This document shows positions 6,590 to 10,184 of a stretch of DNA of 10,184 bases, in pieces. The stretch is from CAWAPS01 sp963783945 (GTDB taxonomy: Bacteria > Actinomycetota > Acidimicrobiia > Acidimicrobiales > Palsa-688). The notes beneath the pieces are model-generated. The model had not been told where the DNA came from and searched no databases. It saw nothing but the letters and a program-made list of their open reading frames with translations. The stretch is from the NCBI GenBank assembly GCA_963783945.1, contig CAWAPS010000035.1:1-10184 (forward strand), in the 5' to 3' direction. Made by a program: the position numbers and the translations under genes. Positions within the stretch are counted from its first letter, which is position 1, and each line of letters opens with the position of its first letter.

Positions 6590-6595
6590 TATATA
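6590..6595 (+). promoter_or_regulatory. TATATA, candidate -10 element
   Basis: TATATA stands out in GC-rich sequence about 60 bp before the TTG start at 6656. No convincing -35 box lies 16-18 bp upstream; TTGCCC at 6558-6563 is too far at 26 bp. If real it would drive the 361-aa protein independently of the short ORF upstream. Confidence 0.25.
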
Positions 6596-6655
6596 CCGCA
6601 GCCGCGCCGGCAGTTCCGATGGCCGGCCAATCGAAGACTTTGGAAAGGACCGTCC

Positions 6656-7741
6656 TTGCCTTACAGCGCGTGGGATGAGTATTTCGTCCATCAGCTGCCG
6701 AGACCACTCGACTGGGTCAACGACACCGAGAAGAGCTGGTCGGACAGGTGTTACTTCAACGCGTACTCGGACGATGGCACGATGCTCATCGTCACGGGCT
6801 ACGGGAACAACCCCAACAGCCAGAGTGCCCACGGCTACGCCAAGCTGAGTCTCGCCGACGGTAGGCATTGGGACCTGGACGCCGTTCGGAAGTGCATAAC
6901 CGACCGAGGCGACCTGTTTGCGGGTCCGATGCGATGGACTTGCGTCGATCCGCTCAAGCGTTGGATGCTCGAGCTCGGGCCCAACGACTCAGGGATCGAG
7001 TGGGAGCTCCACTATGAGTCACGGGCGCCGATGTGGGAGCTCCTCCCGATCACGATCCGCAAGAGCGGGCGGGTGGTCGTCGACATGTTCCACATCAAGC
7101 AGCCTGCCCGCTACACCGGCTGGTTGAGCATCGAGGGCGACCGAATCTCCGTCGACGGTTTCGGGGGCGGACGCGACCGCACGATCGGCGTCCGCGTGGC
7201 AGACCAAGTGGACTTCTGGCTGTGGTTCGAGGCTGTGTTTGACGACCGTGCGATTGAAGCGTGGGTCTGGGAGTCCTCGGACGGTTCAGTGCAGTACGTC
7301 GACGGAGGTTTTACCTTCGACGACGGGAGGCTGTCGAAGCGTTTCGTGAAGTTTCACCATGACGTGAGTTTCGATGACGGCCGCAAGCGCCCAGCACACG
7401 CGGACATTGTCTTCGTGGACGAGGATGGCGCCAACTTTGTTGTGACCGCCGACGCGGTGCATCCGAACGTCAACGCGAACTACGGGGCGGGGCACTCCAG
7501 ACGTCAGGTCGGTGACGGACTGTCGTATTACAAGTGGGACAGCAACGATCCGGCGGATCTCGACGAGGTGGAGTCCAGCGTCGTCTCGCTCGACCAGTTG
7601 ATGAAGTTCCAGATGGATGGGATGACGGGCCACGGCATCTTCGAGCTCCTAATATATGGCGATCGATACCAGCGCTATCCGAACTGGGGAGTCGCTCCGC
7701 GGGGTGGGCCGAGCAATAGGCGAGGAGCGACAGCATTATGA
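6656..7741 (+). CDS. DUF7064/DUF7065-like protein of unknown function, probable two-domain beta-barrel fold
   Basis: A 361-aa, tryptophan- and acid-rich soluble protein with no signal peptide or membrane segment. Its layout resembles the actinobacterial/proteobacterial family annotated DUF7064/DUF7065 (related in style to CrtC/lipocalin-like double barrels). Seen: WSDRCYFNAYSDDGTMLIVT (28-47), GPMRWTCVDPLKRWMLELG (90-108), WELHYESRAPMWE (116-128), FHIKQPARYTGWLSIEG (145-161), then the characteristic DGFGGGRDRTIGVR (167-180), FWLWFEAVFDD (187-197), VDGGFTFDDGRL (215-226) and a C-terminal GHGIFELLIYGDRYQRYPNW (325-344). The TTG start has GGAAAGGA ending 6 nt upstream; no ATG lies nearby. No catalytic activity is assigned to the family to my knowledge. 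It often occurs beside APH-like phosphotransferases and CoA-dependent catabolic genes, as here. Its TGA overlaps an ATG (7738) of a decayed downstream gene. The family name is from memory of patterns and should be treated as probable. Confidence 0.85.
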   Translation: MPYSAWDEYFVHQLPRPLDWVNDTEKSWSDRCYFNAYSDDGTMLIVTGYGNNPNSQSAHGYAKLSLADGRHWDLDAVRKCITDRGDLFAGPMRWTCVDPLKRWMLELGPNDSGIEWELHYESRAPMWELLPITIRKSGRVVVDMFHIKQPARYTGWLSIEGDRISVDGFGGGRDRTIGVRVADQVDFWLWFEAVFDDRAIEAWVWESSDGSVQYVDGGFTFDDGRLSKRFVKFHHDVSFDDGRKRPAHADIVFVDEDGANFVVTADAVHPNVNANYGAGHSRRQVGDGLSYYKWDSNDPADLDEVESSVVSLDQLMKFQMDGMTGHGIFELLIYGDRYQRYPNWGVAPRGGPSNRRGATAL

Positions 7742-7779
7742 ACCGATATGGTCCGGGCGTGCCTGACGCTCCCACATGA
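7738..7779 (+). pseudogene. Start of a broken downstream gene, translationally coupled (ATGA)
   Basis: ATG 7738-7740 overlaps the TGA of the preceding gene and has AGGAG at 7723-7727, the arrangement of a coupled downstream cistron. It encodes only 13 residues (MNRYGPGVPDAPT) before TGA at 7777-7779. This suggests a gene whose body has been lost; its identity cannot be told. A chance ATGA overlap is possible. Confidence 0.35.
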
Positions 7780-7803
7780 CCGCACGGTGATAGATCGTCC
7801 CTT

Positions 7804-8004
7804 TCAGGCCGCCGCGACCTCATCCGGCCAGCCATACCTGCTCCAGCCGTCGATGTACAGCGCCTTCATCAAGGCCTTCATAGCCTTTTCGGTCGAGGGA
7901 CCGGGTGTTGCGGCAGCGAGAAGGGACGGGGGCGGAGTGCTCAGCCACTGATCGAACGCTCCGGCGAGCGCGTCGAGACCGACTCGAAGCTGGCTGGTTG
8001 TCCA
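7804..8004 (-). pseudogene. C-terminal remnant of an unidentified protein
   Basis: On the minus strand an open frame of 66 codons ends at TGA (7804-7806). It reads like real protein: LRVGLDALAGAFDQWLSTPP, then a Pro/Ala linker, then KAMKALMKALYIDGWSRYGW and PDEVAAA at the end. Codon third positions are mostly G or C. Upstream the frame is closed by TAG at 8005-8007, three codons after an ATG that has no good ribosome site, so the N-terminal part is lost or shifted. I do not recognise the family. It runs opposite to the flanking intact genes and is convergent with the 361-aa gene. Confidence 0.5.
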
Positions 8005-8072
8005 CTACACCGACATCGGGCGGCTGGAGGTCGCCCAAGCACCATAGTGGACATCGATATCAATATAGGTCC

Positions 8073-8246
8073 CGCGACATCTTGCAGGATCCCTGGCCTG
8101 ACGTGATTGACAAGTCAACGGTGGCCGACATGCTGATGAAACACGCGTCGTTCATTCCGAAGCCGATCCAGAGGTTGCTCCGCGCTACGGAGTTCCGGTG
8201 CACCCCGACGTTCCTCCAGTCGATTTGGCTCCGCGCAAGGATATGA
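8073..8246 (+). pseudogene. C-terminal-like remnant on the plus strand, unidentified
   Basis: The plus-strand frame ending at TGA 8244-8246 contains a protein-like stretch: DILQDPWPDVIDKSTVADML, then MKHASFIPKPIQRLLRATEF and an end in TFLQSIWLRARI. The residue mix (amphipathic, few Gly/Arg runs) and GC-rich third positions differ from the upstream part of the same frame, which looks random. No start codon with a ribosome site is apparent, so it is taken as the tail of a decayed gene. The family is not recognised. Confidence 0.35.
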
Positions 8247-8287
8247 CAACCATTTGACCCGATGGTGTGACGGCAGTATGGTGCGTA

Positions 8288-8305
8288 GATATCGATATCG
8301 ATATC
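8288..8305. repeat. Perfect 18-bp palindrome of three GATATC units
   Basis: GATATCGATATCGATATC is identical to its reverse complement and is a three-fold repeat of a 6-bp unit. It lies about 95 bp upstream of the lipoprotein start. A related ATCGATATC occurs at 8053-8061, and GTGCGTAGATATCGAT (8281-8296) recurs exactly at 6113-6128. It may be a regulator-binding site or a short-unit expansion; the sequence alone does not decide. Confidence 0.7.
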
Positions 8306-8397
8306 GTGATGGTCTTGGTCTCGAGCCGCCGAGGGGTCCTGATCGCGGCGACGATGGGGTTGCTTATAGCTCTTTCATGGGGAGGCGAGTCAACGAA

Positions 8398-9690
8398 GTG
8401 ATTCACAGACGGATGTTCCTCCGAGGTCTGAGTGTGCTCGCTCTGGTAGTGGCAGTGGGGGCGTGCTCATCGAGCGGCAAGAATGCCTCCAGCGGCTCCA
8501 CTACCAGTCCTTCTATTGGCTCTTCCGGTACTTCATCGGGTAGCCAGTCCACAAACGGGTCGACCCCGGCACAACCAACCGGAGTCGCCATCAAGGTCGG
8601 TCTTGTCTGCTCGTGCTCGGGCCCGTTCGGAGGTGCCAGTGTACCGGCTGAAGACGTCTATAAGGCCTGGGTGAACACCGTGAACGCATCGGGTGGCATC
8701 AACGGACATCCCGTACAGCTGATAACCAGGGACGACACCGCCAACCCTGGTACTTCCACTACCGAGATCCAGTCTCTCCTGACAAGCCACGTGGACGCGA
8801 TCGTGGACATGTCCATCGTCGACCAGGCGTGGGCCCCTATGGTTCAGGCGGCGAATGTACCGGTGGTCGGAGGGGCTAACGTCGATACGCCGTTTGGCAC
8901 TAATCCGGATTTCTATCCCGAAGGCGAGACTCCAGCCTCCGAGAACCCGGCATATCTGGCGGAGCTCAAGGCGGCGGGAGTAACCAATTTCGGGGCCATC
9001 TACTGCGTCGAAGCAACGGAGTGCGCTGATAGCGTGGCCCAGCTCAAGATAGTGGGGCAGAAGGATGGCATACCACTGGTTTACTCGGCCGGGATCTCGG
9101 CGACGGCGCCCAGCTACACTGCCCAGTGCGTGGCCGCCCAGCAGCACCACCTCCAAGCGCTGATCATCGAAAACGTCGCGACGGAGATCCAAAGAGTGGC
9201 GACGGACTGCGACAAGCAGGGCTTCGACCCGACCTACGTCGGTGGAGGAGCGTCCTGGAGCCAGGCCCTCGCCACGACCCCTGGCCTCAAGAGAGACACC
9301 TGGGATTGGTACAACAACCTGCCGTACTGGGTGAACACGCCGTCCACGCAGGAGATGAAGGCCGCAGTGAACAAGTACTATCCCGGACTGCAGAACAACC
9401 CCCTCCTTTGGACCGACGAGGCGGCCGCCGCTTGGCCGTCGGGGTTGCTGTTGGAGGATGCGCTCAAGGCCGGAGGCCTGGGACCTTCCGATACGCCGAG
9501 CGCGGCGGAAGTCGTGAAGGGGCTCACCTCGTTGAAGGGGGACACCCTGCAGGGATGGTACTCGCCGCTGACGTTCGTGGCCGGTCAGCCCCACCCCGAG
9601 AACTGCTGGTTCTCGGCTCGGGTTCAGAACGGGGTGCCGAGTCTGCAGAACAACGGTCAGGTGACATGCGAGACCGACTCTTCGTCGTAG
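8398..9690 (+). CDS. ABC-transporter solute-binding lipoprotein, branched-chain amino acid type (Peripla_BP_6)
   Basis: A 430-aa extracytoplasmic binding protein that would deliver a small solute to a Liv-type ABC importer. Seen: a signal with the Tat-like RRMFLRG (4-10), a hydrophobic stretch LSVLALVVAV (11-20) and lipobox GAC with Cys23; a long Ser/Gly/Thr linker (about 24-60); then the periplasmic-binding fold type I: IKVGLVCSCSGPFGG, VNASGGINGHPVQLITRDD, HVDAIVDMSIVDQAW and ELKAAGVTNFGAIYCVE, then LLLEDALKAGGLGPSD near the C-terminus. GTG 8398 is preferred: GGGGAGG lies at 8379-8385, the signal then has normal length, and an upstream ATG (8377) has no ribosome site. The open frame extends to 8254 without sense. 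No permease or ATPase gene follows, so the transporter must be encoded elsewhere or this is an orphan receptor. The ligand is unknown; neighbours suggest a carboxylic acid or amide catabolite. Confidence 0.92.
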   Translation: MIHRRMFLRGLSVLALVVAVGACSSSGKNASSGSTTSPSIGSSGTSSGSQSTNGSTPAQPTGVAIKVGLVCSCSGPFGGASVPAEDVYKAWVNTVNASGGINGHPVQLITRDDTANPGTSTTEIQSLLTSHVDAIVDMSIVDQAWAPMVQAANVPVVGGANVDTPFGTNPDFYPEGETPASENPAYLAELKAAGVTNFGAIYCVEATECADSVAQLKIVGQKDGIPLVYSAGISATAPSYTAQCVAAQQHHLQALIIENVATEIQRVATDCDKQGFDPTYVGGGASWSQALATTPGLKRDTWDWYNNLPYWVNTPSTQEMKAAVNKYYPGLQNNPLLWTDEAAAAWPSGLLLEDALKAGGLGPSDTPSAAEVVKGLTSLKGDTLQGWYSPLTFVAGQPHPENCWFSARVQNGVPSLQNNGQVTCETDSSS

Positions 9691-9704
9691 CAATAGTTGC
9701 GCGG

Positions 9705-9731
9705 ATGGCAAGTGCTCACGCTTGGCATTTC
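9705..9731 (+). terminator. Weak terminator-like hairpin after the lipoprotein gene
   Basis: ATGGCAAGTG (9705-9714) pairs with CGCTTGGCAT (9719-9728) around a CTCA loop. This gives a 10-bp stem with one G-G mismatch and one wobble pair, fifteen nt after the stop codon, followed by only a short T run (9728-9730). The position is right for transcription termination; the poor T-tract keeps confidence low. Confidence 0.4.
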
Positions 9732-9860
9732 AATGACGATCAGCGACTCGGCTGAGAAACTCGTCGTCGTGGGACACCACTTCGGCCATCCAGACATGGA
9801 ATTCGTGGTCGGCGAAGCCCCAGTGCAGTTTTTTCGGCTGAGTCCAGAGGGAAACTCGCT
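9730..9860 (-). pseudogene. C-terminal remnant of an unidentified protein, minus strand
   Basis: On the minus strand a frame ending in TGA (9730-9732) reads LWTQPKKLHWGFADHEFHVW followed by MAEVVSHDDEFLSRVADRH. This is a coherent protein-like tail with GC-rich third positions. The frame remains open to beyond 9900 but loses character there, including a run that translates a (GGGAAAT)-type repeat. No start or upstream domain is visible, so it is called a truncated gene. It may overlap the hairpin noted at 9705-9731. I do not recognise the family. Confidence 0.45.
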
Positions 9861-9910
9861 GGGCCCGCGACGCCGCCCCAAAAGACAACCATGACAACCT
9901 CTCGACATTA

Positions 9911-9931
9911 GGAAATGGGAAATGGGAAAGG
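9911..9931 (+). repeat. Short purine-rich tandem repeat
   Basis: GGAAATGGGAAATGGGAAAGG is two to three copies of a 7-bp GGGAAAT unit. It lies just before a Shine-Dalgarno-like GGGGAGG at 9930-9936. A simple-sequence expansion is the plainest reading. Confidence 0.6.
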
Positions 9932-9947
9932 GGAGGTGACGGTGACA

Positions 9948-10184
9948 GTGCACAGTGACGTCAACGGAGACAACATCGAGGACATAGTGAGGCAACGTCA
10001 CCTGCGAGAACAGCGCGTCCTCGTAGAGGAGGGGAGGCGACGTGAATTTCGACGTGTCGGCCGCGCCCGGGCGTTGCCTTCGCAGGAGGTAGTTGATTCA
10101 CTTCTGCGCTTGATGATGAAGCCGACGTCGGAGAATAACCGGTCATCCTCTGCGGGTGCTGGTGGCTCGTCGCGCATTCCCTAG
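9948..10184 (+). CDS. Small hypothetical ORF, weakly supported
   Basis: A 78-codon frame ends with TAG at the last base of the window. GTG 9948 lies 11 nt after GGGGAGG (9930-9936); GTG 9942 and ATG 9915 are alternatives. The product is highly charged: it starts with HSDVNGDNIEDIVRQRHLRE, has an Arg/Glu-rich helix-like middle, then LPSQEVVDSLLRLMMK and a Ser/Gly tail. No motif is recognised. It competes with a short frame at 10042-10092 that has a stronger ribosome site. It may be decayed sequence like the rest of this end of the window. Confidence 0.22.
   Translation: MHSDVNGDNIEDIVRQRHLREQRVLVEEGRRREFRRVGRARALPSQEVVDSLLRLMMKPTSENNRSSSAGAGGSSRIP

Noticed and set aside
6401..7741. Selenoprotein or stop read-through linking the 32-codon ORF to the 361-aa protein across TGA 6497
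   Set aside because: The 361-aa gene has its own ribosome binding site and matches its family from the TTG start; the 52 codons between look non-protein-like, and no SECIS-type hairpin was recognised after the TGA.
4960..7753. 14-bp repeat GAACCGATATGGTC at 4960-4973 and 7740-7753
   Set aside because: A shared 14-mer is reasonably likely by chance in 10 kb, and the first copy lies inside a conserved coding region.
8533..9711. Long minus-strand open frame (392 codons) opposite the lipoprotein gene
   Set aside because: It mirrors the intact binding-protein gene, is rich in Arg and Val typical of antisense GC-rich frames, and shows no family motif.
1..10184. CRISPR arrays, tRNA or rRNA genes, transposases, toxin-antitoxin or phage genes
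   Set aside because: No regularly spaced repeats, cloverleaf sequences, DDE motifs or related families were seen on either strand.

Overview
The window looks like chromosomal DNA of a mycothiol-producing actinomycete (Actinomycetota). The evidence is GC-rich sequence, frequent GTG and TTG starts with strong Shine-Dalgarno motifs, a TIGR03084 / mycothiol-dependent maleylpyruvate isomerase-like protein, and a Ser/Gly-rich lipoprotein substrate-binding protein of actinobacterial type. The families present (aldehyde dehydrogenase, APH-like phosphotransferase, CaiB/BaiF CoA-transferases, SDR, a DUF7064/7065-like beta protein, branched-chain-amino-acid-type solute-binding protein) are typical of actinobacterial islands for catabolism of lipid-like, aromatic or steroid-like compounds. 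The actual substrate cannot be read from the sequence.

Layout. (1) 1-1379, minus: an aldehyde dehydrogenase cut at its C-terminus by the window edge. It is divergent, across a 79-bp gap holding a possible operator, from (2) 1459-2529, plus: an intact APH/ecdysteroid-kinase-like phosphotransferase. (3) 2529-3502, plus: a decayed stretch with the N-terminal remnants of two family III CoA-transferases, both frameshifted and truncated. (4) 3499-4308, plus: an intact TIGR03084 protein whose GTG start overlaps the stop of the second remnant. (5) 4305-5474, minus: an intact CaiB/BaiF CoA-transferase, convergent with (4) and sharing the palindromic CTAG as a double stop codon. (6) 5485-5935, plus: an SDR pseudogene without N-terminus, with an internal deletion and frameshifts. 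(7) 5936-6655: mostly decayed DNA, with a possible NTF2/SnoaL-like remnant on the minus strand and a 32-codon ORF with a perfect Shine-Dalgarno. (8) 6656-7741, plus: an intact 361-aa DUF7064/7065-like protein. (9) 7742-8397: further gene remnants on both strands and a GATATC palindrome. (10) 8398-9690, plus: an intact lipoprotein solute-binding protein with a Tat-like signal. (11) 9691-10184: a weak terminator-like hairpin, a minus-strand C-terminal remnant and a poorly supported small ORF.

The main message is a mosaic of six intact (or edge-cut) genes separated by about 3.3 kb of eroded genes. The intact genes would make a loose set for activating, oxidising and importing a CoA-linked carbon source: solute capture, CoA transfer, aldehyde oxidation and a thiol/metal-dependent step. 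That joint role is inference. I see no IS element, transposase, CRISPR array, tRNA or rRNA. I also see no confident new defence or biosynthetic system. The most unusual material is the graveyard of coupled, frameshifted genes and a few unexplained repeats and palindromes.
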